Notes under the pieces: generated by a model
Told to the model about the DNA's origin: nothing
Seen by the model: the letters and a program-made list of their open reading frames with translations, nothing else
The model's database searches: none
Made by a program: the position numbers and the translations under genes
Shown: one piece after another, positions 27,548-36,603 of the stretch
How positions within the stretch are numbered: the first letter of the stretch is position 1
Layout of the letters: each line of letters starts with the position of its first letter
Source of the DNA: Ancylomarina sp048268005
Lineage (GTDB): Bacteria; Bacteroidota; Bacteroidia; Bacteroidales; Marinifilaceae
Direction: 5' to 3'
DNA: 64,000 nt
Assembly (NCBI GenBank): GCA_048268005.1
Contig: JBLWWJ010000004.1
Coordinates: 362,676 to 426,675 of the forward strand

Positions 27548-28543
27548 TTATTTCCTTTTTTCGCCGAAACGCTTAGGTTTAACATACACATTAATAAGAG
27601 GTACAAATGCATTCATAATTAAAATAGCGAATGATACCCCTTCAGGATAAGCTCCAAATACACGAATCACAACGGTTAGGACACCAATACCCACACCGTA
27701 GATTAACATGCCTTTATTCGACATGGGTGATGTCACATAATCGGTTGCCATAAAAATAGCTCCAAGTAGTAAACCACCTGTTAAAATATGGAAAGCAGGT
27801 CCTGCATAAGCTTCAGGGCTAGTCAAATTCAAAATACCTGATAAAATAGCTACTGTAGCAATAATTGATACCGGAATATGCCAGGTGATAATCTTTTTAA
27901 CTAACATATAGATTAATCCAAGAACAAGAGCTGCACCTGCAATCTCACCTAAAGATCCACCCATATTACCAAGGAAAAGATCCATAGTAGATGGGATTTT
28001 TGCCATTAATTCAGTTAATGAATCTCCCTTGTTTAATCCTTCTTTTATAACTGCTAAAGGGGTAGCACCTGTTTCAGCATCTAAATACGAAGTTTGGAAG
28101 CCTAAAGCTTTTGGCCATGATGTCATTTGAACAGGGAAAGAGATTAATAGGAAAACACGACCCACAAGTGCAGGGTTGAATACATTGTTTCCTAATCCTC
28201 CAAAGGTCATTTTACCAATACCGATAGCAACCAAGGCCCCAATTATGATGATCCATACTGGCAGGTTGGCTGGCATGTTAAATGCCAAAAGAATACCGGT
28301 TATTAAAGCTGAACCATCTTTAATAGAAGGCTCTACTTTAAGTAAATATTTTTGAATTAAAAATTCGAAAAGATAACATGATGCTACGGCAGTAAGGGTT
28401 ACAATAATGGAACCCAAACCAAAGTAATAGAAAGATAATAGAAGAGCCGGAAGCATCGCGAAAACCACACCATACATGTTTTTCTGTATGGAATCTCCAC
28501 TGTGTATGTGTGGCGATGGTGCGACAAGTACTTTGGTGTTCAT
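27548..28543 (-). CDS. rnfD: Rnf complex membrane flavoprotein RnfD
   Basis: Integral-membrane subunit of about ten helices (331 residues) with covalently bound FMN. The attachment motif is TGATPLAVIKEG near residue 155. Other family segments include GNNVFNPALVGRVFLLISFP and FMATDYVTSPMSNKG. It takes part in the electron path that is coupled to Na+ or H+ pumping. The gap to rnfC (108 bp) is the largest in the operon and carries unusual repeated words, whereas rnfG follows after 2 nt. Confidence 0.97.
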   Translation of the reverse strand: MNTKVLVAPSPHIHSGDSIQKNMYGVVFAMLPALLLSFYYFGLGSIIVTLTAVASCYLFEFLIQKYLLKVEPSIKDGSALITGILLAFNMPANLPVWIIIIGALVAIGIGKMTFGGLGNNVFNPALVGRVFLLISFPVQMTSWPKALGFQTSYLDAETGATPLAVIKEGLNKGDSLTELMAKIPSTMDLFLGNMGGSLGEIAGAALVLGLIYMLVKKIITWHIPVSIIATVAILSGILNLTSPEAYAGPAFHILTGGLLLGAIFMATDYVTSPMSNKGMLIYGVGIGVLTVVIRVFGAYPEGVSFAILIMNAFVPLINVYVKPKRFGEKRK

Positions 28544-28651
28544 ATATTTTAAAGTTAAAAGTTTAAAAGTGAAAAGGTTAAAGTGAAATTGTTAAAGTGA
28601 TTGAGTTGAAAGATGAATTAATTTATCCTTTCTTCCCTTTATCCCTTAAAC
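28544..28651. repeat. Degenerate repeated-word spacer between rnfC and rnfD
   Basis: From about 28550 to 28610 the plus strand consists of variants of GTTAAAGTGAAA (GTTAAAAGT, TTAAAAGTG, GGTTAAAGTG, TGTTAAAGTG). Next come TTTATCC at 28622 and CTTTATCC at 28637, next to the rnfC stop. The plan parallels the two thi spacers. It is noncoding in all frames on inspection. Confidence 0.6.
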
Positions 28652-29980
28652 TTATTTTCTGGCTCTCATTATTTGCCCAACCTTACCTTTACCCAATCGG
28701 ATGTAATCCAAAAGAGGTCTGGTTGCAGGACAAGTGAAACTACAAGAACCACACTCGATACAATCCATTACAGCATCGTTTTCAAGTCTTTCGTATTCTT
28801 TTTTGTCAGCTAACACCATTAGTAAATATGGCTCTAATCCCATGGGACAAACCGATACACATTTACCACAACGGATACAAGCTTTAGTTGCTTTACGAGC
28901 TGTTTCTTCTTCAGCTAATAAAAGTAATCCAGAGCTACCTTTCGTTAGTGGCACATCAACACTAACCAGTGCCTTACCCATCATTGGGCCACCACCAACA
29001 ATCTTAGCTGTATCTTCTGGCAAACCACCTGCAGCTTCGATAATATCGCTAACAGGTGTTCCCACTCTAAACTTCCAGTTTGATGGATTCTTCAGTGATT
29101 TACCTGTGATTGTAGCTACACGCTCGAATAAAGGCTTGTTCTTTTGAACCGCTTCGTAAACCGCAAATGCAGTTCCTACGTTCTGAACTACCGCACCTAC
29201 TTCGATAGGAAGGGCTCCGGAAGGAACTTCACGATTCATGGTAGCAGAAATCAACTGTTTCTCTCCACCTTGAGGGTACTGCGTCTTTAAAGGACAAACT
29301 TCAATACCGCTATATTTTGTTGCTACTTGAGTCATATGAGCGATGGCATCAGGCTTATTGTTCTCAATACCGATGATTGCTTTATTAACCTCAAGGGCTT
29401 TCATTAGAATTTGGACTCCCACCATAATTTCGTCAGCCTTTTCAAGCATCACTCTATGGTCAGAAGTTAGATAGGGCTCACACTCAACCGCATTGATCAC
29501 AAGTACCTCAGCGGTTTTACCCGGAGGAACTGATAGCTTAACATGAGCAGGAAAAGTTGCACCACCTAGTCCAACGATACCAGCATCACCAACACGTTTG
29601 ATGATCTCTTCTTTGGAATGGGTAATTTCTGTAACAAGCTCTTCGCTTCTGTCTATATGTTCCAACCACTCGTCGCCTTCAACCTTGACGATGATAGATG
29701 TACGGCGAAAACCGGTTGCATCCATTACATCATCAACCTTAAATACCGTTCCCGATACTGAGGAGTGAATGTTGGCAGAAACAAAGCCAGATGATTGAGC
29801 AATAACTTGACCAACTTTAACGACATCGCCCTTTTTAACGATTGGTTTAGCTGGAGCACCAATATGTTGAGCAATTGGAATAGTTGCTATCTGAGGGATT
29901 GGCAATTCCTGGATTGCACTTTGAGCAGAAAGTTTGTTTTCTTCTGGATGAACTCCCCCTATTGAAAATGTTTTTAACAC
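28652..29980 (-). CDS. rnfC: Rnf complex iron-sulfur/flavin subunit RnfC
   Basis: Peripheral cytoplasmic subunit (442 residues), related to NuoF, which exchanges electrons with NAD. The order is an N-terminal barrel-sandwich part (PAKPIVKKGDVVKVGQVIAQ), the NADH/FMN-binding region (GIVGLGGATFPAHVKLS, NAVECEPYLTSDHRVM) and two 4Fe-4S clusters: CIRCGKCVSVCP and CIECGSCSFTCP near the C-terminus. It is placed after rnfB with a gap of only 15 nt. The length is typical of the shorter RnfC type without a long repeated tail. Confidence 0.98.
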   Translation of the reverse strand: MLKTFSIGGVHPEENKLSAQSAIQELPIPQIATIPIAQHIGAPAKPIVKKGDVVKVGQVIAQSSGFVSANIHSSVSGTVFKVDDVMDATGFRRTSIIVKVEGDEWLEHIDRSEELVTEITHSKEEIIKRVGDAGIVGLGGATFPAHVKLSVPPGKTAEVLVINAVECEPYLTSDHRVMLEKADEIMVGVQILMKALEVNKAIIGIENNKPDAIAHMTQVATKYSGIEVCPLKTQYPQGGEKQLISATMNREVPSGALPIEVGAVVQNVGTAFAVYEAVQKNKPLFERVATITGKSLKNPSNWKFRVGTPVSDIIEAAGGLPEDTAKIVGGGPMMGKALVSVDVPLTKGSSGLLLLAEEETARKATKACIRCGKCVSVCPMGLEPYLLMVLADKKEYERLENDAVMDCIECGSCSFTCPATRPLLDYIRLGKGKVGQIMRARK

Positions 29981-29995
29981 TGATTGTCCTCCTAT

Positions 29996-30943
29996 TTATT
30001 TGTTATCAGATGTTCCGTTCTCTTTATTTTCGCTTTTCACAGCGGTATCAGCTTCAGGCTTATCTACTGGTTTAGCAACTGGTTTTACAGTTTTGGCAGT
30101 AGGTTTAGCTACGGGCTTCTCTTTACGAGGTGGAAAGTTCAACTCGTGAATAGCATTGGTTGGGCAAACAACAACACATTTACGACACAATTTACATTTA
30201 TTGTAATCGATATAGGCAAGATTGTTCTCTACTACAATAGCATCAAAAGGACATTCCTTCTCGCATTTGCGACAGCCTATACAAGCTACAGAACAAGCTT
30301 TTTTTGCAACACCACCTTTGTCTTTGTTCACACATGAAACGAAAATTCGACGGCTCTTAGGACCTTTCTTTCTAAGCTCAATAATACTGTTTGGACAAGC
30401 TTTAACACAAGCGCCACATGATACACATTTGTCTTCGATAATAACAGGTAATCCTGTTTCCTTATCCATATACATGGCATCGAAATTACAAGCATCAACA
30501 CATTCGCCTAATCCTAAACATCCATGTTGACAACCGGTATCTCCAGAATAAAGAGATGCTGCAATAGTACATGATGTTGCTCCATCGTAAATATTTGTTT
30601 TAGGACGGTTGTCGCAAGTTCCATTACAACGCACAACGGCAACTGTTGGATCTGCAGCTTTTACTTCGTGGCCTAAAAGAGAACCAACGTGAGACATAAC
30701 AGCTGCTCCACCAACAGGACAATTGAAGTTTGAGATATCATCGGCTTTAACCAATGCTTCCGCAAAACCTCTACATCCAGGGTAACCACAGCCACCACAG
30801 TTAGCAGCAGGCAATGCTTCTTCTACCTCGTCGATACGAGGATCTTCATACACTTTGAATTTCTGTGCTACAAAATAAAGGATAATTGCCGCAGCAATTC
30901 CAATAGCACACAAAGCAAGAATAGTAATAACTATAATGTTCAT
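29996..30943 (-). CDS. rnfB: Rnf complex ferredoxin-like subunit RnfB
   Basis: Takes electrons from ferredoxin on the cytoplasmic side. One N-terminal helix (residues 3-26) anchors it. A 4Fe-4S domain follows with Cys49, Cys52, Cys57 and Cys75 (ANCGGCGYPGC). Four-cysteine ferredoxin motifs then include CVSCGACVKACP, CIGCRKCEKECP and CKLCRKCVVVCP, plus further cysteines near GCQHGCLGLGECVDAC. After residue about 270 comes a low-complexity Lys/Pro/Ala/Val tail with the recurring word KPVAKP, probably flexible. The length is 315 aa. The rseC-like gene precedes it by 4 nt. Confidence 0.98.
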   Translation of the reverse strand: MNIIVITILALCAIGIAAAIILYFVAQKFKVYEDPRIDEVEEALPAANCGGCGYPGCRGFAEALVKADDISNFNCPVGGAAVMSHVGSLLGHEVKAADPTVAVVRCNGTCDNRPKTNIYDGATSCTIAASLYSGDTGCQHGCLGLGECVDACNFDAMYMDKETGLPVIIEDKCVSCGACVKACPNSIIELRKKGPKSRRIFVSCVNKDKGGVAKKACSVACIGCRKCEKECPFDAIVVENNLAYIDYNKCKLCRKCVVVCPTNAIHELNFPPRKEKPVAKPTAKTVKPVAKPVDKPEADTAVKSENKENGTSDNK

Positions 30944-30947
30944 TGTT

Positions 30948-31373
30948 TTAAATATTTACAATTTTGTGTATTGTGAACGAAAACGTTTTCTTAAGTCGAT
31001 CTTTAAAAAAATACAGCAAGCTATAATAAGGTAATAACACCCCTAATGATAATAAACCACTGGTTAATTCATCCGTAAGTGATGTTGCAATAAATAGAGT
31101 GATTAGAACCAAAACAAAAGGTAAAACATAGGCCAACAATAATGCTAACCATCCAAGGGATTCCTGATAGACAACCTTGACTTCTTCTCCAAGTTTGAAA
31201 TTTCCTGAATAGTCAATAATGTCTATTTCTTTTTCTTTCATATCAGACATGGAGCAAGCAGATTTAGCGTGACAGCCAGTACAAGCCGAAACATTCAAAA
31301 TACTGACTGTTATCTTCTCGTTCTTTATTTCGGTAATGGTTCCGACGTGATCTATTTGCTTGTTGTTCTGCAT
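30948..31373 (-). CDS. RseC/MucC-family membrane protein (SoxR-reducing system type)
   Basis: A 141-residue membrane protein with an N-terminal cysteine-rich part (Cys31, Cys34, Cys40 in ACTGCHAKSAC) and two central helices (WLALLLAYVLPFVLVLITLF and the following GLLSLGVLLPYYSLLYFF). RseC homologues accompany Rnf/Rsx genes; in E. coli Rsx and RseC keep SoxR reduced. Here it is first in the Rnf operon, so a role with the Rnf complex is likely. No SoxR gene is in the window. Confidence 0.92.
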   Translation of the reverse strand: MQNNKQIDHVGTITEIKNEKITVSILNVSACTGCHAKSACSMSDMKEKEIDIIDYSGNFKLGEEVKVVYQESLGWLALLLAYVLPFVLVLITLFIATSLTDELTSGLLSLGVLLPYYSLLYFFKDRLKKTFSFTIHKIVNI

Positions 31374-31818
31374 GTATCTTGTATTGCTATATCGTGGTCA
31401 AGTGTGGGGAGTATGAGTTTAATTTACATGTGTTTAGCATGCTTCCTTATAATTCCTAATATCCACAATTTTGATCACACATCAGCAAAAATAACACTTT
31501 AGGTCAGATAGCATCAGGAGCAAAGTTTATTTATTATTTGTTTAAATAGAGGGACTTCGCCTGTTTTGTAAACTAGAGATTGCAATTTTTCATCTATCTG
31601 TGTTTAACACAGTCTGTTTGCAGAATTAGAGAAAAAAATCATTATTTTCTGACTTCTTTAAAATTGAAAATAATTTAGAATCATTATAAGGGAATGGTGT
31701 GTGTTATGAAATTATTTGGTGAGATAATCACGAATTTTCCTTGTTTGAACTTGCTGATTTTGTTGTTTGTCGAATGTTAAAGGCTTAGTATTGGATAGCA
31801 AATTAGTAATTTGATGAC
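31374..31818. other. Gene-free region upstream of the Rnf operon
   Basis: About 445 bp with no convincing gene. On the minus strand TATTTTTG at 31493-31486 fits the TAnnTTTG box and could start the Rnf operon. The nearest TTTG (31524-31521) is 27 bp away, longer than usual. I see nothing else. Confidence 0.4.
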
Positions 31819-31854
31819 AAAAAAAAGCGGAATCTGCTTATAGGCAAATCCCGC
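31819..31854 (-). terminator. Intrinsic terminator of the outer-membrane barrel gene
   Basis: On the minus strand GCGGGATTTGC (31854-31844) pairs with GCAGATTCCGC (31837-31827) through two G-U pairs, followed by a run of eight T (31826-31819). It lies 22 bp after the stop codon. Confidence 0.88.
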
Positions 31855-31875
31855 GTTCATATCATATAAATGGAT

Positions 31876-33261
31876 CTAGAAGTTAAACTTCAGAGCGACA
31901 TACGGCATTACAGAATTATCAATTTTATAATTGCCATTATCTTTTTCTACCCAAGCCCATCTGTAATCAATACCTGTGTAAAGGATTGGGCTTACTTTGT
32001 AAGCAAAGCGCATTAGGGCAAGTGAGTTTTCATCAAATTTGAAAGCATCATCAAGTTTGGTTAGGTTTCCTTTGCTATAGCTACCTTCAATTAAAATACG
32101 ATCGAATAGATCTTTAGTTCTTAAGTGAAATTGCATAAAAGCAGGTGATGTTTCACTGATGTCATCAGGAAGTAATAGGTTACCACCAACAATTATCTTA
32201 TCGAGTATACTAGCATTTAGTGACCCATAAATTCCCTCTTGTTTTTCAGCTTGACCCAATAGAGCAATTTTAGCATCTTTATTCAACTCATACATGGCAT
32301 CAAAGAATTGAGGCATGTAATTGTCGCTATACCAAAGACGCTCTATGCGAGCATTAAGTTTTAATAGGTTGCCAATAATCTTCATGTTGGCATTTAAACC
32401 GATACCCATACCTGTTCCGCTATCGTAATCAGCTAATGTTTCGGGTGCTTCGAAATACATTTTAAGGCTGTCAGATTCAACCTTTCTTAATTTACTGTAG
32501 TGTGCATACCAACCTAGGTTGAATACGGATGAGTTGACAAGGGTAATGCCCATATCTATACTCCATGCATCAATTCCATCTTTTAAGAAATGGTTGATGT
32601 CATTTGTTTCATCGTATCGTTTAGTTTTATCCTTATCGGTAACGTAGGTGAAACCCATGTCAATGGTTTTAATAACGGGGATTTCCGAGGCACCAAATGG
32701 ACGAACATAAGGGCGGATGGCGAATAAATTAAAAGAACCCGTGTTGAAATCGCTATACATTCCTTCTACACCAAACATTTTTTTGATACAAATATCATAG
32801 CTAATCCCTGTTTTACGTTTTTCAAAACTCATCGAATTACTGTAGTTATTTACTAAGCTACCATAACCGACATGTTCTCCTCTTAATTGACCAACCTTAA
32901 GATAAACAGGATCTTTTTTCTTACGACCATAGCTTAGATAGGATATCATACGAAGTAGTCCCGTTCCTCCTTTGAATTCATCGGTATACATTTTACCATC
33001 ATCAAGGTTGAAATAGACAGGGATGTCGAATCCAACCCCAACCTTTCCTAAGCGTAATTCAGGGTTTAAACGAACCCCAGCATAGTTTTCACCGCCGATA
33101 CGAGCGAAACCAAAGGCAGACGAAAACACGCTAACCGAATCCAGCGAATTAATGTTGTTAAAAGAGCTTTCAAATTCGATATTAACTTGCGATTTAGCTG
33201 TCTGTGGTAACAAAAGGGCACCGAAAAGAATCGCCAGAATAGTTGTAGAGATTTTTCTCAT
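31876..33261 (-). CDS. Outer-membrane beta-barrel protein, hypothetical
   Basis: A 461-residue protein with a signal peptide ending at QTAKSQ. The rest alternates hydrophobic and polar residues as in a barrel, and the chain ends in VALKFNF with the terminal phenylalanine typical of outer-membrane proteins. Strand-like segments such as GVGFDIPVYFNL and LLKLNARIERLWYSD recur. I recognise no specific substrate motif, so porin or transporter is an inference from architecture. It is monocistronic: a terminator follows and RecG lies upstream on the same strand after 125 bp. Confidence 0.85.
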   Translation of the reverse strand: MRKISTTILAILFGALLLPQTAKSQVNIEFESSFNNINSLDSVSVFSSAFGFARIGGENYAGVRLNPELRLGKVGVGFDIPVYFNLDDGKMYTDEFKGGTGLLRMISYLSYGRKKKDPVYLKVGQLRGEHVGYGSLVNNYSNSMSFEKRKTGISYDICIKKMFGVEGMYSDFNTGSFNLFAIRPYVRPFGASEIPVIKTIDMGFTYVTDKDKTKRYDETNDINHFLKDGIDAWSIDMGITLVNSSVFNLGWYAHYSKLRKVESDSLKMYFEAPETLADYDSGTGMGIGLNANMKIIGNLLKLNARIERLWYSDNYMPQFFDAMYELNKDAKIALLGQAEKQEGIYGSLNASILDKIIVGGNLLLPDDISETSPAFMQFHLRTKDLFDRILIEGSYSKGNLTKLDDAFKFDENSLALMRFAYKVSPILYTGIDYRWAWVEKDNGNYKIDNSVMPYVALKFNF

Positions 33262-33317
33262 TAATTATAGGTTTAGGTTATTTTAATATCATGTTTATGA
33301 AAGTCAAAAATAAGTTA

Positions 33318-33381
33318 AATATTGACATTTATCACTTTAAAGTCAGTATTCGTCATTTATTTTTATTTAATTGTCAATATT
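33318..33381. repeat. Spaced inverted repeat between recG and the barrel gene
   Basis: AATATTGACA (33318-33327) and its exact complement TGTCAATATT (33372-33381) are separated by 44 bp; related pieces (GTCAGTATT, CGTCATTT) lie between. It sits just upstream of the barrel gene's start, with TATTTTTG (33312-33305, minus) as a possible -7 box. It may be an operator or a chance pair in AT-rich DNA. Confidence 0.4.
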
Positions 33382-33386
33382 GAAGG

Positions 33387-35492
33387 TTAGCTGATGACAC
33401 TCCAGTTGAACTGAGCTTTGCTTATGCGTTTAACTTGTTTTGCCAGCGTATGGTTAACTTCTTTTTCGAGTAATGGATCCTTGTCGAGTATACTTTGAGC
33501 AATATCTCTGGCATACTGTAATACTTGTCCATCCTTTGCCAGATTGGCTATTTTAAGATCGTAAGCTATGCCACTTTGTTGAGTTCCTTCAATATCACCA
33601 GGCCCTCTAAGTTTTAGGTCTACTTCAGCAATTTCGAAACCATCATTAGTTCTTACCATGGTTTCAATTCGTTTTTTCGATTCGTTGGAAAGCTTGTAAT
33701 CTGACATGAGAATACAGTAAGATTGATCGGCACCACGACCAACGCGGCCTCGAAGCTGGTGAAGTTGAGATAGACCGAATCGATTGGTACTTTCAATAAT
33801 CATGACCGAAGCATTAGGAACATTTACGCCAACTTCGATGACTGTGGTAGCTACCATTATCTGGGTTTCTCCTTTGGCAAAACGTTGCATCTCGGCATCT
33901 TTTTCGGCAGGTTTCATTTTACCATGAACCATACTTATACCATACTTTTCAGGAGGAAAGAAACTCGCTACAGATTCATAACCTTCTTCAAGGTTTTTGA
34001 AATCCATTTTTTCGGATTCCTTAATCATAGGATAAACCAAATAGATCTGACGTCCCAAATCGATTTGTTTTTTCATGAATTTGTAAACCTCTTGTCGCTT
34101 GTTCTCAAAATAGTGAACCGTCTGTATGGGTTTACGTCCTGGTGGAAGTTCATCGATAACTGATACTTCCAAATCACCATAAAGAGTCATGGCTAAGGTT
34201 CTTGGAATAGGGGTAGCCGTCATCACCAATATATGGGGAGGAATTGGATTCTTAGCCCATAATTTTGCTCGTTGTGCTACACCAAAACGGTGTTGTTCAT
34301 CAATGATTACAAAGCCCAGATTTTTGAATTGCACAATATCTTCCAGAAGAGCGTGAGTTCCAATAATAATTTGTAGTTCGCCACTAAGGAGATGTTCGTG
34401 AATAATTTTTCTATCCTTTGCTTTAGTAGAACCCGTTAGCAGAGCATAGTTTACATTAATGCCATCCAGAAATTCAGCGATGGTTTCTAAATGCTGGGTT
34501 GCTAGAATTTCAGTCGGTGCCATTAGACAAGCCTGGCAACCATTGTCAAGGGCCATGAGCATGCTCATAAGTCCAACAAGTGTTTTGCCACTTCCCACAT
34601 CACCTTGCAGGAGACGATTCATCTGTTTCCCAAGTCCTACTTCTTTTCGTATTTCTTTTAAAACTCTTTTTTGAGCATTGGTAAGATTAAATGGAAGATT
34701 GTTATTATAAAAAGTATTAAAATACTCACCAATTTTAATAAACTGATGTCCCTGATAAAGAATCTTTCTTTTCATCTTCTTTTTCAGAATATTCAACTGA
34801 ATATAGAAGAGTTCTTCAAATTTCAATCGGTATTGTGCCTTTTTCAGGATCTCTGTGTTTTCAGGAAAATGAATTTGAAAAAGGGCATCATGAAGATTGA
34901 TTAATCCCAAATGTTTTACCAAATAAGCGGGAAGTGTTTCCGGAATTTTTCCATTGATAGAATTCAGAATGGCTTCCTGAAACTTGTGAATCGCTTTTGA
35001 ATTGACGAAGCCAGCTTTCATTTTCTCCGAAGTGGGGTAGAAGGCTTGAAGTGAGGCTTGAATCTTATTTTTATTGGGTTTGCACTCCTCCAGTTCGGGA
35101 TGCACCACATTTATTCGATGATTAAATTCAGATGGTTTGCCAAAAACAATATATTCGGTATTGACCTTAATACTTGATTTAACATATTTGATACCTTTAA
35201 ACCAAACCAATTCAATGACGCCATTCCCATCTGTAAAGCTGGCTACCAAACGTTGTTGACGTTTTTCACCTATGGTCTGCATATCAGTTATTTTTCCTTT
35301 TACCTGAATGTATGGTAGTTTGGAATGTATCTCGGTTGTATTATAGAATTTTGTTCGATCAATATATTTATAAGGGAAATGGTAAAGCAAATCCTCGTAG
35401 CTGTGAGCCGAGAGTTCCTGTTTTAGGAGTACGGCTTTCTTAGGACCCACTCCAGGTAGAAATTTTATATCCTGTCCTGCTAATTCTGACAT
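33387..35492 (-). CDS. recG: ATP-dependent DNA helicase RecG
   Basis: Branch-migrating helicase that reverses stalled forks and processes recombination intermediates. The 701 residues show an N-terminal wedge/OB part (DIKFLPGVGPKKAVLLKQEL, YIQVKGKITDM), Walker A LLQGDVGSGKTLVG, APTEILATQH, the DEQH box IIDEQHRFGV, ATPIPRTLAMTLYGD and the C-terminal helicase signatures VATTVIEVGVNVPNA and HQLRGRVGRG. All catalytic motifs are intact. It is apparently transcribed alone on the minus strand, divergent from a methyltransferase-like gene 222 bp away. Confidence 0.98.
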   Translation of the reverse strand: MSELAGQDIKFLPGVGPKKAVLLKQELSAHSYEDLLYHFPYKYIDRTKFYNTTEIHSKLPYIQVKGKITDMQTIGEKRQQRLVASFTDGNGVIELVWFKGIKYVKSSIKVNTEYIVFGKPSEFNHRINVVHPELEECKPNKNKIQASLQAFYPTSEKMKAGFVNSKAIHKFQEAILNSINGKIPETLPAYLVKHLGLINLHDALFQIHFPENTEILKKAQYRLKFEELFYIQLNILKKKMKRKILYQGHQFIKIGEYFNTFYNNNLPFNLTNAQKRVLKEIRKEVGLGKQMNRLLQGDVGSGKTLVGLMSMLMALDNGCQACLMAPTEILATQHLETIAEFLDGINVNYALLTGSTKAKDRKIIHEHLLSGELQIIIGTHALLEDIVQFKNLGFVIIDEQHRFGVAQRAKLWAKNPIPPHILVMTATPIPRTLAMTLYGDLEVSVIDELPPGRKPIQTVHYFENKRQEVYKFMKKQIDLGRQIYLVYPMIKESEKMDFKNLEEGYESVASFFPPEKYGISMVHGKMKPAEKDAEMQRFAKGETQIMVATTVIEVGVNVPNASVMIIESTNRFGLSQLHQLRGRVGRGADQSYCILMSDYKLSNESKKRIETMVRTNDGFEIAEVDLKLRGPGDIEGTQQSGIAYDLKIANLAKDGQVLQYARDIAQSILDKDPLLEKEVNHTLAKQVKRISKAQFNWSVIS

Positions 35493-35714
35493 CTAATAAT
35501 TAATTGCAAATTTTGAAATCCTAAGTGATGAATCTCCTTTTGAGTAAGTCACTTAAAACAGATTTGAGAATGTTTGTTTAAACTTCGTTTTAACCAATGA
35601 AGTTTGATTGACTAAATCAAAAATACAATTAAATTCGTAATACTATTGAATTGCTTATTTATAGATTTTAATACTTTTTTTTATCTTCAGCTTAGAATCT
35701 TAAATCAGAGATAG

Positions 35715-36479
35715 ATGCCTCATTTAAAGTACCAGGTACAAAAACGAATTATGCGATTGATATCAAAACATTATAGGGGTTTGGGTATTGACTCTCCATA
35801 TGTTTACCATTTAGTTAGAAATGTGATTGAGGCTAAAATGCATTACTATTCTTTTAAAAAAATGGATAGACAATGTCAAAATATGCTTTCAATAATAAAG
35901 GAAAAGACTTTGGATGAATCCTTGAATGCTAAACAAAGGATATGGTTTAAATCGGAATACGAGCATTTGAAAGATTGTACGAAATTAAATCGTTTTTTAT
36001 TTAGATTGATAAATTTTGTTAATCCACAGAAGATCGCATTCATAGGTGATGATTCAGGATTGAATTTGACTTATTTGGCCAAAGTTGATACACGAAGAAA
36101 TTTATTTTGTTTGGGAGCACGGCTATTTGTTCAATCTTTTTCACAATTAACTTTAAATGAGCAAGGTGTTTCTAACCTGAGTTTTTCTAAATTAAATTCA
36201 AGCAATAATCATGCTTTTGATTTGATTCAAATATCAAGGATGGTAGAACTGGACATTTTGTTGGAGTTTGAGAAAAACCTGGATCAATACTTGAATAAAG
36301 AAGCTTACCTTATCATTGAAAATATTAATAAAGATGAGGAAAGAAATCTATTATGGAATCGATTAAAGGGAATGGAGCGCTTTAATGTGAGTTTGGATTT
36401 ATTTGATATAGGGATATTAATTGCTAGAAAAGGATTGAAAAAACAAGACTATAATTTGAGTGCGAGGTCATATAAATAA
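35715..36479 (+). CDS. Degenerate class I SAM-methyltransferase-like protein
   Basis: A 254-residue protein of a Bacteroidota family whose N-terminus reads GxGxHSPFVYxLV in intact members; here it is GLGIDSPYVYHLVRNVI. The middle part follows a methyltransferase fold, but the SAM-binding loop is altered: IAFIGDDSGLNLTYLAKV stands where a glycine-rich loop such as LGTSLG would be expected. The C-terminal LDLFDIGILIARKGLKKQ matches the family's conserved end. I infer a methyltransferase homologue with uncertain SAM binding. Substrate unknown. A gene for cobalamin adenosyltransferase follows after 124 bp with its own promoter. Confidence 0.72.
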   Translation: MPHLKYQVQKRIMRLISKHYRGLGIDSPYVYHLVRNVIEAKMHYYSFKKMDRQCQNMLSIIKEKTLDESLNAKQRIWFKSEYEHLKDCTKLNRFLFRLINFVNPQKIAFIGDDSGLNLTYLAKVDTRRNLFCLGARLFVQSFSQLTLNEQGVSNLSFSKLNSSNNHAFDLIQISRMVELDILLEFEKNLDQYLNKEAYLIIENINKDEERNLLWNRLKGMERFNVSLDLFDIGILIARKGLKKQDYNLSARSYK

Positions 36480-36510
36480 CTATGAATTATTAATATAAAA
36501 TCTTTAATAA

Positions 36511-36545
36511 TTTGTTATGAAATGTGAGTCTAAATTTTATCTTTG
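36511..36545 (+). promoter_or_regulatory. Promoter for the cobalamin adenosyltransferase gene
   Basis: TTTG at 36511-36514, a 23-bp spacer and TATCTTTG at 36538-36545 fit the Bacteroidota consensus. The start codon lies 58 bp downstream. No cobalamin riboswitch core was found between the box and the gene. Confidence 0.6.
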
Positions 36546-36603
36546 TGTAGCTGATAGAAAAATTGGTTGTTTAATTTTCTAGTAGCGACTTAAAAATGCA
36601 ATC

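Noticed and set aside
29884..30530. Plus-strand frames opposite rnfB and rnfC
   Set aside because: They are shadows of the well-conserved minus-strand Rnf genes.
36546..36603. Cobalamin riboswitch upstream of the adenosyltransferase gene
   Set aside because: The leader is only about 60 nt and lacks the B12-box and other aptamer blocks.
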